Assembly (NCBI RefSeq): GCF_004765805.1
Contig: NZ_ML219773.1
Coordinates: 806,001-870,000, forward strand
DNA: 64,000 nucleotides
Direction of reading: 5' to 3'
DNA from: Halorussus halobius
Lineage (GTDB): Archaea; Halobacteriota; Halobacteria; Halobacteriales; Haladaptataceae
The position numbers and the translations under genes are program-made. Shown here one piece after another: positions 33,425-40,852 of this stretch. The notes beneath the pieces are model-generated. The model did no database searches. It was given only the letters and a program-made list of their open reading frames with translations, and was not told the DNA's origin. Numbering within the stretch: the stretch's first letter is position 1; each line of letters opens with the position of its first letter.

Positions 33425-33535
33425 CCTGACGGTACGCATGGCCCGATTATGAAACTTGGCCGCGTTCCCGTCGGTCGGGAATCGGACCGGCAGTCCGCCC
33501 GAGGACTTTTGCCGGAGTCGACCGAATCCGGTGGG

Positions 33536-33877
33536 GTGATACCCGACATCGGCGCGGTCTTCGGCGAGTACACGTACCTGGCGACCGAACTCGCGTGGGG
33601 GTCGGTCGCGATATGGCTCCTCTACCGCGCGAACGCGGTGAGTCAGGCCGCGCGGACCATCGCCGCGCTCTACCCTATCGCCTACGTGTGGGACTGGTAC
33701 ACGCTCCGTATCGGCGTGTTCGCCATCCCGCTTCGAACCGGCGTCGAGTTCCTCGGTATCCCGGTCGAGGAACACGTGTTCATGGTGGTCGTTCCGGCGC
33801 TGGTGGTCGGGATACACGAGACCCTCGGTCGGCGGCGCGATTCCGCGACGTCAGAACGACAGCGACACGCCGAGTAA
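33536..33877 (+). CDS. Half-size lycopene cyclase domain protein (CrtYd-like)
   Basis: A 113-residue membrane protein. The segment YPIAYVWDWYTLRIGVFAIP followed by FLGIPVEEHVFMVVVPALVV matches the lycopene-cyclase domain (CarR/CrtYc-CrtYd family), including the essential P-V-E-E. Haloarchaeal lycopene cyclases usually carry two such domains in about 230 residues; only one is here and no other carotenoid gene is nearby. It may act as a homodimer or have a different job. GTG start at 33536. The charged C-terminus (GRRRDSATSERQRHAE) ends it. Confidence 0.75.
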   Translation: MIPDIGAVFGEYTYLATELAWGSVAIWLLYRANAVSQAARTIAALYPIAYVWDWYTLRIGVFAIPLRTGVEFLGIPVEEHVFMVVVPALVVGIHETLGRRRDSATSERQRHAE

Positions 33878-34048
33878 GGAGTGGTTACCGCGAGACGGCG
33901 GCGGTTCGTTCCGGAGCGCGACCGGCGTGAAATCGTCGCGCAACCGTTCGTAAGCTGTGATTTCGGAGGGGTAAATGGTGAATAACAAAGGCTAATCCGG
34001 GCGATGCGTTCTATCCATGCTGGGTTACGAGCACGGGGTGGCATAGTA

Positions 34049-34717
34049 ATGAGCATCATTGGTGACTCTTCTGGAACCGGAAGCACCGAACCGGAGGGCC
34101 CTTCGGACCCGCAGGACGCGGCGGACTCGGACTCGCAGGTGTCCGACCTCGTCGACGAGGACGACGCCGAGAGCGAGCGAGCGGAACTCTCCCGCGATCT
34201 CGTCTTCGACGTTCTCAAGAACCGGCGACGTCGCTACGCCCTCCACTACCTCAGGCGCGCCGACGGGACGGTCCAGCTGTCGGAACTGGCCGAGCAGGTC
34301 GCGGCGTGGGAGAACGACATCACGGTCGACGCCATCTCGGCGGCCGAGCGCAAGCGGGTGTACACCGCGCTGTACCAGTCTCACCTCCCGAAGCTCGACG
34401 ACGCGGGCATCGTCGACTACAACCAGAATCGCGGCATCGTCGAGCTCTCGGAGGCGTCCGAGCAGCTCGACCCGTATCTGGACCTCGACGCGGTCCCCGA
34501 CGTCTCGTGGCACAACTGCTATCTCGGCGTCGCGGTCGCCGGCCTCGGGCTCGTCACGGGCGCGTGGCTCGGCCTGCCCCCGCTGTCCGCGGTCGCGGAC
34601 GTGGTCCTCGCCACGCTGCTCGTGACCGCGTTCGGTGCGGTCGCGACAGCCCACACCTACTACGCTCGGCACGCGACGACGGCGGGCGAGACGCCGCCCG
34701 AGGTCGCGGAGCCGTAG
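34049..34717 (+). CDS. DUF7344-type winged-helix protein with membrane anchor
   Basis: A 222-residue protein. An acidic N-terminus leads to the hallmark DLVFDVLKNRRRRYALHYLR, a haloarchaeal winged-helix (DUF7344) start; the HTH continues through AERKRVYTALYQSHLPKLDDAG and NRGIVELSE. Two hydrophobic helices (YLGVAVAGLGLVTGAWLGL and ADVVLATLLVTAFGAVAT) follow, so the regulator is membrane-tethered. The ATG at 34049 is used; an in-frame ATG at 34004 adds 15 unconserved residues. Two nt separate it from the next gene. Confidence 0.82.
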   Translation: MSIIGDSSGTGSTEPEGPSDPQDAADSDSQVSDLVDEDDAESERAELSRDLVFDVLKNRRRRYALHYLRRADGTVQLSELAEQVAAWENDITVDAISAAERKRVYTALYQSHLPKLDDAGIVDYNQNRGIVELSEASEQLDPYLDLDAVPDVSWHNCYLGVAVAGLGLVTGAWLGLPPLSAVADVVLATLLVTAFGAVATAHTYYARHATTAGETPPEVAEP

Positions 34718-34719
34718 CG

Positions 34720-35304
34720 ATGACGAAGCCAGGCGCGACCGACGACGCGGCCCGGTCGGACGCGGGCGCGGCCGGACGGGGGCCCGCCGCGACCGACCCC
34801 TTCGGCTCCGTCGGCACCCAGACGCTCGTCCGGACGTCCGCCAGCGTCGACCCGCTGTCGGTGCTGCCCGAGCGCGCGTTCGACAATCTGCTCGTGGTCG
34901 CAGCCCGCGACCACCCCGCCAAGCTCCAGCGCCGCCTCGAACGCGCCGGCCGGGACCTCTCGAACGTGGGCGTGGTCCCCGTGGTGCCCGCGGCCCGCGA
35001 GTACGACGGCGACCTCTGGACGACCGACGCGGTCAGTCCGGACGACCTGACGGGACTGGGGATGCGGTTCTCGGACGCGCTCGGGCACGTCGAGCCGGGG
35101 ACGGGCTGGGTGTTCGTGGACGCGCTGGGCGTCCTGTTGATGTACGCCGCCGACGCGCGGGTGTGTCGGTGGTTCCAGACCGTCGCGAATCGGGTGCGAG
35201 CCAGGGACGTTCGCGGCGTCTACTGCGCCAACGCTGGGGCCGTCGCGAGCGGGACCTACGAGCAGTTACGGTCGATGTGCGACGCCGAGTACGGAGCCGA
35301 GTGA
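34720..35304 (+). CDS. DUF7504-type haloarchaeal protein
   Basis: A 194-residue soluble protein, second in an operon with the DUF7344-type gene. It contains FDNLLVVAARDHPAKLQRRLE and TGWVFVDALGVLLMYAADARVCRWFQTVANR, patterns of a degenerate RecA/RAD55-like fold without a P-loop, known to me from haloarchaeal DUF7504 proteins. Function unknown; genomic pairing with DUF7344 regulators suggests a signalling pair. Confidence 0.72.
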   Translation: MTKPGATDDAARSDAGAAGRGPAATDPFGSVGTQTLVRTSASVDPLSVLPERAFDNLLVVAARDHPAKLQRRLERAGRDLSNVGVVPVVPAAREYDGDLWTTDAVSPDDLTGLGMRFSDALGHVEPGTGWVFVDALGVLLMYAADARVCRWFQTVANRVRARDVRGVYCANAGAVASGTYEQLRSMCDAEYGAE

Positions 35305-35495
35305 CTCGGTGAGGCGACGATTCGTGGCTCGAGGTCCGTACGCTACGGTCGCAACGTCCGGGGGTCAGTCCCCGTCCGCTACCCGTCGGGGGTCGCGGGC
35401 TGGTGTCGCCGGCACGTCCGGCGATCCGTCTACCGAGAGCGGGCCGCCGCCTTCCCGCCCGGCGCGTGGCTGTCTCGGGTCGAACTGTGGCGTCG

Positions 35496-36725
35496 TCAAA
35501 GCTCCCCGTTGATGACGTCGGCCACTCGGTCGCGGTCGAAGAGTTGCTCTTCGTCGGGAATCTCGGGATAGGGCCCCTCGGTGTACGTCGGCCACTCGCC
35601 GAAGGCGTCGGGGTAGAGCTGTTTGGCCGTCATCTCCAGCTGGAACAGGTTCAGTATCGGACCCTGATAGCGCGCGCCCTGGGCGTAGACGCGGTCGTTC
35701 TCTACGGCTCGAATCTGCCGGCCGACCGCGTCGTCCTCGAAGCCGCTCCGGATGGCCTCGATGTCCGTCTCGGGATGCATCCCGCCGAGGGCGAAGATGA
35801 CCTCCGGGTTCGCTTCCCGAAGCGCTTCCATGCCGACCGTGGCGGTCGATTCGACGTCGCCGCCGAAGGCGCTCACCGGCTCCAGCGGCCGGATGTGGGC
35901 GGTCAAGAACCCCGGGTCGTCGAGTCGATAGGCGTAGATGCTGCTCAGATCGCTCGCCCCGACCATCACGGCCTCGGGCCGCTCGTCCACGGGCGGCAGG
36001 TCGGACTCGATGGTGCTCAGGAGTTCGCTTCGGACGTCCGCGAGCGCCTCGTAGCGGTCGGTCCCGTCGAACACCTGCGCGACTCGCTCGAACATCTCCC
36101 ACAGGCCGTAATACTCGTACTCGCCCTCCCAGTCGCTGGGCGGTTCGGAGTGGGTGTCGCTCAGGTGGTTCCCGAACCACGGTCCGACCTTGGTCCGAAT
36201 CTCTTCGACGTCCGCCATGTCCCAGCTATCGAGGGCGAGCACGCTGGCCGGGTCCGCCAGATGGACGTCGCTGTCCAGTTCGTACAGCCTCTCCTTGTCG
36301 GGTTCCCACGACGAGTAGAGGCCGGTCCAATCGAGCGTGACGCCGTCGAGCCGCGGGGTGAACTGGTTCCAGAGCGCGTCGTAGTACGCCGGCGCGTGCA
36401 TCGCGTTCACGTCGTCGCCCCGCCCGAGGGCGAACGCCATCCCCGCGAGGTGGGTGAGCCGGGTGAAGATGCTCTCGGGGACGTCGTCGAACTCGACGTC
36501 GCCCATCGGTGACATCGTGACGGTGTACGAGGAGTCGGTCGTGGTGGTGGTGGTGGTGGCTGGCGTACCGGTCGTCGCGTCGGTCGACGCGGCGCTTTCG
36601 GTCGCCGTCGACTCCGAGTCCCCGCCGGTACATCCCGCGAGGAGGCCACCGCCGACGAGCGTGCCGCCGGCTTTCACGAGGTCCCTGCGCGTCGGTGTTT
36701 CGTGGGTGCTGGCATCTCGAGCCAT
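35496..36725 (-). CDS. Iron-type ABC transporter substrate-binding lipoprotein
   Basis: A 409-residue exported lipoprotein: TRRDLVKAGGTLVGGGLLAGC has a Tat motif and lipobox Cys32, followed by a Thr-rich linker with seven Thr in a row. The body is a class III (FecB/FepB/BtuF-like) periplasmic-binding fold with DVPESIFTRLTHLAGMAFALG and EANPEVIFALGGMHPE. It probably binds an iron-siderophore or haem. A perfect iron box (36728-36745) lies between a TATA (36747-36754) and the ATG, implying iron repression. It follows the FecCD gene but has its own promoter. Confidence 0.87.
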   Translation of the reverse strand: MARDASTHETPTRRDLVKAGGTLVGGGLLAGCTGGDSESTATESAASTDATTGTPATTTTTTTDSSYTVTMSPMGDVEFDDVPESIFTRLTHLAGMAFALGRGDDVNAMHAPAYYDALWNQFTPRLDGVTLDWTGLYSSWEPDKERLYELDSDVHLADPASVLALDSWDMADVEEIRTKVGPWFGNHLSDTHSEPPSDWEGEYEYYGLWEMFERVAQVFDGTDRYEALADVRSELLSTIESDLPPVDERPEAVMVGASDLSSIYAYRLDDPGFLTAHIRPLEPVSAFGGDVESTATVGMEALREANPEVIFALGGMHPETDIEAIRSGFEDDAVGRQIRAVENDRVYAQGARYQGPILNLFQLEMTAKQLYPDAFGEWPTYTEGPYPEIPDEEQLFDRDRVADVINGEL

Positions 36726-36727
36726 GA

Positions 36728-36745
36728 TTTTAGGCTAGCCTAAAA
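36728..36745. promoter_or_regulatory. Iron box (DtxR/IdeR-type operator) for the binding-protein gene
   Basis: TTTTAGGCTAGCCTAAAA is a perfect 18-bp palindrome matching the TTAGG-n4-CCTAA consensus of DtxR/IdeR/SirR-type metal repressors. It fills the space between the TATA-like TTATAAGC (minus strand, 36754-36747) and the ATG at 36725, so a bound repressor would block initiation. Confidence 0.8.
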
Positions 36746-36856
36746 GCTTATAACTGTTACTGAATTCGAATCCAGTTCGAGTAAATGACCATAAATCGGC
36801 GTCTCATCGGCTATTCATCAATTCCAGTTCGGGGGCGCGGGTGGCCGACGCGCCCG

Positions 36857-38041
36857 TCAGATTTCACCCAGGTCCTGCTTTCTGCGCATGAGATAGAGGA
36901 AATAGGGCCCACCGACGAGTCCGGTTACGATGCCGACCGGCATCTGACCGCTGACGCTGCCGGTAAGCAACAGCAGGCCGAGTCGGGCACCGACGTCGGC
37001 ACCAACCATCAGTGCGGGACCGGCGAACAGACAGCCCACGATGAGCCTCTTGTAGTCGCTGCCGACGACGCTCCGCACCAGATGGGGGACGATAAGGCCG
37101 ACGAAACTGACGATGCCCGCGACGGCGATGCTGGCCGACGCTGCCAGGACCGCGACCCCCGACAGCGCGAATCGCACCTTCTCCACCGAGACCCCCAGCG
37201 ACTTCGCGGTCTGCTCGCCGAGCAAGAGCACGTTCAACTGGCGGGCACTGAGCACGGCGAGCAACATCGAGACGATCGACCACGGGAGGATGATTCGGAC
37301 CTGTTCCCAGCCGACGCCGGTGAGCGAACCGGTCGTCCACTGGATGGCGGTCTGGACGACGCCGAGGTCCTCCGCGAAGAAGAACATCGCGGTCTGGAGC
37401 GACTGGAACACCGTCGAGACGATGACGCCGGCGAGGACGAGCCGGACCGGACTGGTCCCGCGTTTCCACGCGATCGCGTACACGATGAGGAACGCGACCG
37501 CCCCGCCGAGCGCGGCGACGAACGGGAGCATCGCCGAGAGGCTGCTGAAGACGACCAACGACAGCAGGATCATCAGGCCGGCACCGGACGAGACCCCGAG
37601 GATGAACGGGCTCGCGAGTTCGTTGCGGGTGATCGCCTGGAAGATGGCCCCCGACACCGCGAGATTCGTTCCGACGAAGACCGCGACGAACACGCGAGGC
37701 AGCCGGATGTTCCACACGATGAGCGTTTCCGTGGCGAGCTCCGGGAGCGCTTCACCGTGAAAGCCCGTGAGCGTTCGCATCAGATTCTCCCCGACGAAGA
37801 AGTTGAGCAGCCAGCGGACGTCGAAGATTACGTCGGTGTCGACGACTGCCTGCCACGCGCTGGTCAGCGGCATCGTGTACGACCCGAACGTGATCTGGAC
37901 GAGGCCCGCGGCCACGACTACTGCGAGGCTGGCGAGGCACAGCCAGAACAGAGAGGGGTCCTTGAGCCACGCGAATCGACCTCCCCCGGCCCCTCGTGAC
38001 CGAGGCTCGGACGCCGTGGGCGAGGTGTCCGGGCCGCTCAT
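36857..38041 (-). CDS. FecCD-family iron ABC transporter permease
   Basis: A 394-residue permease with about ten helices. FecCD marks: NIRLPRVFVAVFVGTNLAVSG, GAIFQAITRNELASPFILGV with the P-x-I-L-G-(V/I) motif, and the EAA-like loop ARQLNVLLLGEQTAKSLGVS; the C-terminal half has GIVSFVGLIVPHLVR. It imports iron-chelates together with the binding protein at 35496. No ATP-binding (FecE-like) gene lies in the locus, so an ATPase encoded elsewhere must serve it. Its ATG overlaps the stop of a 42-codon frame (38038-38041). Confidence 0.9.
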   Translation of the reverse strand: MSGPDTSPTASEPRSRGAGGGRFAWLKDPSLFWLCLASLAVVVAAGLVQITFGSYTMPLTSAWQAVVDTDVIFDVRWLLNFFVGENLMRTLTGFHGEALPELATETLIVWNIRLPRVFVAVFVGTNLAVSGAIFQAITRNELASPFILGVSSGAGLMILLSLVVFSSLSAMLPFVAALGGAVAFLIVYAIAWKRGTSPVRLVLAGVIVSTVFQSLQTAMFFFAEDLGVVQTAIQWTTGSLTGVGWEQVRIILPWSIVSMLLAVLSARQLNVLLLGEQTAKSLGVSVEKVRFALSGVAVLAASASIAVAGIVSFVGLIVPHLVRSVVGSDYKRLIVGCLFAGPALMVGADVGARLGLLLLTGSVSGQMPVGIVTGLVGGPYFLYLMRRKQDLGEI

Positions 38042-38166
38042 GGCGTCTCCCGGTTCGCGTCGGCGCGGTCGAGCGACCCGCGGATGCGGTCGACGTCGTC
38101 AAGGATGCGGCCGTGGGCGGGACGGTAGACCGTCCCGTCGGTCGACCCGGGCGCGGCCCTCCTCAT
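38038..38166 (-). CDS. 42-residue small ORF overlapping fecCD
   Basis: A frame of 42 residues ending in an ATGA overlap with fecCD. It begins MRRAAPGSTDGTVYRPAHG and ends with a charged helix (RILDDVDRIRGSLDRADANR). Third codon positions are G or C in 39 of 42 codons, like the real genes around it, which supports coding. It contains a hairpin (38119-38136). Too short for the usual gene-finding cut-off. Function unknown; coupling to fecCD translation is inferred from the overlap. Confidence 0.5.
   Translation of the reverse strand: MRRAAPGSTDGTVYRPAHGRILDDVDRIRGSLDRADANRETP
38119..38136. other. Hairpin in fecCD leader
   Basis: GGGACGGT-AG-ACCGTCCC, a perfect 8-bp inverted repeat with a 2-nt centre, in the transcribed leader of fecCD and inside the 42-residue frame. 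It could form an RNA stem that affects translation or transcript stability. Confidence 0.45.
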
Positions 38167-38255
38167 GGGGACACACCGTGGGTCTGACCGCTGACACCTG
38201 TATTTCGCGACCGATGGGTCGGTACCGGTCGAGGACTCCGATTGCCGAATCTCAT
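38163..38255 (-). other. Possible 30-codon leader frame
   Basis: From the ATG at 38255 a 30-residue frame ends in another ATGA overlap with the 42-residue frame (38163-38166). The ATG sits about 27 nt after the TATA between the two iron boxes. GC at third positions is only about half (16 of 30), unlike real genes here, so it may be untranslated leader. Reported because of its position. Confidence 0.25.
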
Positions 38256-38258
38256 ACC

Positions 38259-38276
38259 GTTTAGGCTGACCTAATC
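38259..38276. promoter_or_regulatory. Iron box, TATA-proximal, fecCD promoter
   Basis: GTTTAGGCTGACCTAATC contains TTAGG-n4-CCTAA (38261-38274). It lies between the TATA-like GTTTATGT (minus strand, 38287-38280) and the predicted start of transcription near 38255, the same geometry as at 36728-36745. Confidence 0.72.
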
Positions 38277-38294
38277 CGACATAAACGCTACGGG

Positions 38295-38312
38295 TTTTAG
38301 GCGGGCCTAAAT
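38295..38312. promoter_or_regulatory. Iron box, TATA-distal, fecCD promoter
   Basis: TTTTAGGCGGGCCTAAAT contains TTAGG-n4-CCTAA (38297-38310), 36 bp from the proximal box and just upstream of the TATA where TFB would bind. Two boxes flanking one TATA suggest tight repression by an iron-loaded DtxR/IdeR-like protein. Confidence 0.72.
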
Positions 38313-38597
38313 AACGCCCCGGTCGCTACTTTCCCGGGGTCCCTCGCCCCGGACACGCCGGCGGGACGGCAGCTCCGCAGTTCGACGGGCGCTCTCGGGC
38401 GGTCCGAGTGGTCGATGTCGACGTCCAGCGACCGTGCGGAGTCCCGGACGTCCTCGAGGGGCCGGAGCCGCCCCCGGTCGGGACCCCGCTCGTCACCGCC
38501 GGGGTCTTGCCGACCGGCAATGTCAGGAGTCGACGGCGTCGATACTGTTCCCGAGTAGCTGGAACCGCCAAAACCAGCGGGCGTGTTTTATATGGAG

Positions 38598-38671
38598 TGG
38601 GTTTGGGCAGATTTGAACTGCCGGCCTCCTCCATGTCAAGGAGGTGTCATAACCAACTAGACCACAAACCC
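38598..38671 (-). tRNA. tRNA-Val (anticodon GAC)
   Basis: The minus strand folds as a 74-nt tRNA: acceptor GGGTTTG (38671-38665) pairs with CAAACCC, discriminator A at 38598. Anticodon stem CCTCC/GGAGG encloses TTGACAT, giving GAC. D-arm TCTAGTTGGTTATGA and T-loop GTTCAAATC are standard. No intron, no encoded CCA. Confidence 0.95.
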
Positions 38672-39126
38672 ATTTCGGTGCGGCCTATCTCGGACGCACT
38701 TGCGGGTTGGCTCGGGGGATAATTGAACCTTTCGGATTCGGATGCAGTCGGGCGGTTCTAGTGGGGGGGTTCGTTCGCGGAGTCGCTTCCCGAGGGCTCT
38801 CTCTTCTACTTCGTGGTGGTACGTAGCCCGTCCCCGTCGGTCCGGCCCGGTCGTCAGGTGCGGTACGGACCGGTCGAAGCTAGCGACTGCCTCGACCAAT
38901 GAGTCCCGCGACCGCACAGCACGGCCCGACACCGCGACAGCGGGCCGCGCCCTCCCCACCCGATTGCGGTCCTCGGCCGGAGGCCTGCGGTCCTCATCCC
39001 TCGCGCGCATGGGCACGGCCACAAGCGGCCGCGCCAGCGCGCGCCGGCCGGGAGTGGCGGACAGTCCGTGCGAGCCAATCTCGAACGCCGAGCTTCGACG
39101 TCCTCCACCCCGACAGGTTTAAGAAG
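38672..39126. repeat. Intergenic spacer with repeat remnants upstream of trpD
   Basis: About 450 bp without a credible gene. The block 38940-39046 contains GCGGTCCTC phrases, TCCCTCGCGCGC and GCGCCAGCGCGCGCCG (39031-39046), closely related to the spacer at 1575-1710. TATA-like GTTTAAGA occurs at 39117-39124. Confidence 0.5.
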
Positions 39127-39164
39127 ATGTACTATCTTGTTCATTGTAAGCCGAACAAGTACAT
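39127..39164. promoter_or_regulatory. Inverted-repeat operator candidate of the trp operon
   Basis: Left arm ATGTAC-TATC-TTGTTC (39127-39142) and right arm GAACAAGTACAT (39153-39164) form a 12-bp inverted repeat with a 4-nt insertion in the left arm. It covers a TATA-like TTGTAAGC (39144-39151) 27 nt upstream of the trpD ATG. The outer TGTAC/GTACA half-sites recall the TGTACA boxes bound by methanogen TrpY, but no TrpY-like gene is seen here. Confidence 0.6.
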
Positions 39165-39176
39165 TGGTGATACACA

Positions 39177-40181
39177 ATGCAGGACTACATCGAGCGCGTC
39201 ACCGAGGGCGAGGACCTCTCGCTCGCCGAGGCACGCGAAGCGGCCACGGCCGTCTTCGAGGGCGCGACCGAGGCCCAGATCGGCGCACTGCTGACCGCCC
39301 TCCGCGCGAAGGGCGAGACCGAGACCGAGATCGCCGGCTTCGCGCAGGGGATGCGCGACGCCGCGCGCACTATCGATCCCGACCGCGCCCCGCTGGTCGA
39401 CACCTGCGGGACCGGGGGCGACGACTACGACACCATCAACGTCTCGACCACGAGCGCCATCGTCGCCAGCGGCGCGGGCGTCCCGGTCGCCAAGCACGGC
39501 AACTACTCGGTCTCGTCGTCGTCGGGCAGCGCCGACGTGCTGGAGGAGGTCGGCGTCGAGGTCGCGGCCGAACCGCCGGCCGTCGAGACGGCCATCGAGG
39601 ACGACGGCATCGGGTTCATGCTCGCGACCGTCTTCCACCCCGCGATGAAGGCGGTCATCGGCCCGCGCAAGGAACTCGGGATGCGGACCGTGTTCAACGT
39701 ACTCGGACCGCTCACGAACCCCGCCGGCGCGGACGCTCAGATAGTCGGGGTCTACGACCCCGACCTCGTTCCGATACTCGGGCGCTCGCTCGCACGGATG
39801 GACGTCGAGCGCGCGCTGGTCGTCCACGGTTCCGGGATGGACGAGATCGGCGTCCACGACGAGACGACCGTCGCGGAGGTCCGGGGCGACGAGGTCGAGG
39901 AGTACGCCATCGCGCCCGCCGACCTCGGACTCGACCGCCACGACGTGTCGGCGGTCGCGGGCGGCACGCCCGAGGCGAACGCCGAAGACATGCGAGGCAT
40001 CGTCGAAGGGGAGGTGACCGGTGCGAAGCGAGACATCGTCCTCGCCAACGCCGGGGCAGCCCTCTACGTCGCCGGCGAAGCCGACTCCCTCGAAGACGGC
40101 GCGCAACTGGCGGCGAAGGCCATCGACGACGGCGCGGCGGCCGACAAACTCGACCGACTCCGCCGGACCGTGACGCCATGA
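39177..40181 (+). CDS. trpD: Anthranilate phosphoribosyltransferase TrpD
   Basis: A 334-residue enzyme that joins anthranilate and PRPP to phosphoribosyl-anthranilate. PRPP-binding DTCGTGGDDYDTINVST and the KHGNYSVSSSSGSADVLEE motif (anthranilate/phosphate site) are intact, as is NVLGPLTNPAG. First gene of trpDFEG, the arrangement reported for Haloferax. The stop overlaps trpF (ATGA). ATG at 39177, preceded by an operator-like inverted repeat. Confidence 0.96.
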   Translation: MQDYIERVTEGEDLSLAEAREAATAVFEGATEAQIGALLTALRAKGETETEIAGFAQGMRDAARTIDPDRAPLVDTCGTGGDDYDTINVSTTSAIVASGAGVPVAKHGNYSVSSSSGSADVLEEVGVEVAAEPPAVETAIEDDGIGFMLATVFHPAMKAVIGPRKELGMRTVFNVLGPLTNPAGADAQIVGVYDPDLVPILGRSLARMDVERALVVHGSGMDEIGVHDETTVAEVRGDEVEEYAIAPADLGLDRHDVSAVAGGTPEANAEDMRGIVEGEVTGAKRDIVLANAGAALYVAGEADSLEDGAQLAAKAIDDGAAADKLDRLRRTVTP

Positions 40182-40852
40182 CGCGGGTGAAAGTCTGTGG
40201 CGTCACCTGCCCGGCGGACCTCCGGGTGGCGGTCGAGGCGGGCGCGGACGCGGTCGGTCTACTGGTCGACGTGCCGGTCGATTCCCCGCGCGAAATCGAC
40301 CCTGCGACTGCCGCCGACCTCGCCGGGGCGACCCCGCCGTTCGTGACGACAGTGCTGGTGACGATTCCCGGGACGCCCGACGAGGCGGTCGAACTCGCCG
40401 AGGTCGTCGCTCCCGACGCGGTCCAGGTTCACGGCGACCTCGGCGCGGGCGACCTCGCGTACCTCGCGGCGAGCGTCGACGCCGACCTCCTCAAGACGGT
40501 TCCGGCCGCCGACGCCGACCGCGCGAGCCAGTACGACGAGGTGGCCGACGCGCTGCTGGTCGATTCGGCCGACGGCGACGGCGCTGGCGGTACCGGTCGG
40601 ACCCACGACTGGACGCGAACCGCCGAGGCGGTCGCCGACCTCGACTCGCCGGTCGTCCTCGCCGGCGGGCTGACGCCGGACAACGTGAGCGAAGCGGTGA
40701 AGACGGTCGCTCCGTTCGCGGTCGACGTCGCCAGCGGCGTCGAGCGCGAGCGCGCCGACGACGCCCCGTCCTCGGAGGGTCGGAAGGACCCCGACGCGGT
40801 GGCGGCGTTCGTCGAGAACGCCACGCGAGCGAAACCGACTCCGAGACCATGA
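40178..40852 (+). CDS. trpF: Phosphoribosylanthranilate isomerase TrpF
   Basis: A 224-residue TIM-barrel isomerase. The N-terminal VKVCGVT supplies the catalytic Cys7; VQVHGD, PVVLAGGLTPDNV and VDVASGVE (acidic partner and phosphate loop) complete the site. An acidic insertion (DSADGDGAGGTGRTHDWTRT) lies near residue 135, typical of halophiles. Overlaps trpD and trpE through ATGA junctions. Confidence 0.95.
   Translation: MTRVKVCGVTCPADLRVAVEAGADAVGLLVDVPVDSPREIDPATAADLAGATPPFVTTVLVTIPGTPDEAVELAEVVAPDAVQVHGDLGAGDLAYLAASVDADLLKTVPAADADRASQYDEVADALLVDSADGDGAGGTGRTHDWTRTAEAVADLDSPVVLAGGLTPDNVSEAVKTVAPFAVDVASGVERERADDAPSSEGRKDPDAVAAFVENATRAKPTPRP

Noticed and set aside
36536..36560. Run of GTG/GGT triplets as a microsatellite
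   Set aside because: It encodes the Thr-rich linker after the lipobox of the iron-binding lipoprotein, a normal halophile feature.
38326..38722. Frames on both strands across the tRNA-Val region
   Set aside because: They run into the tRNA gene and have no protein-like pattern.
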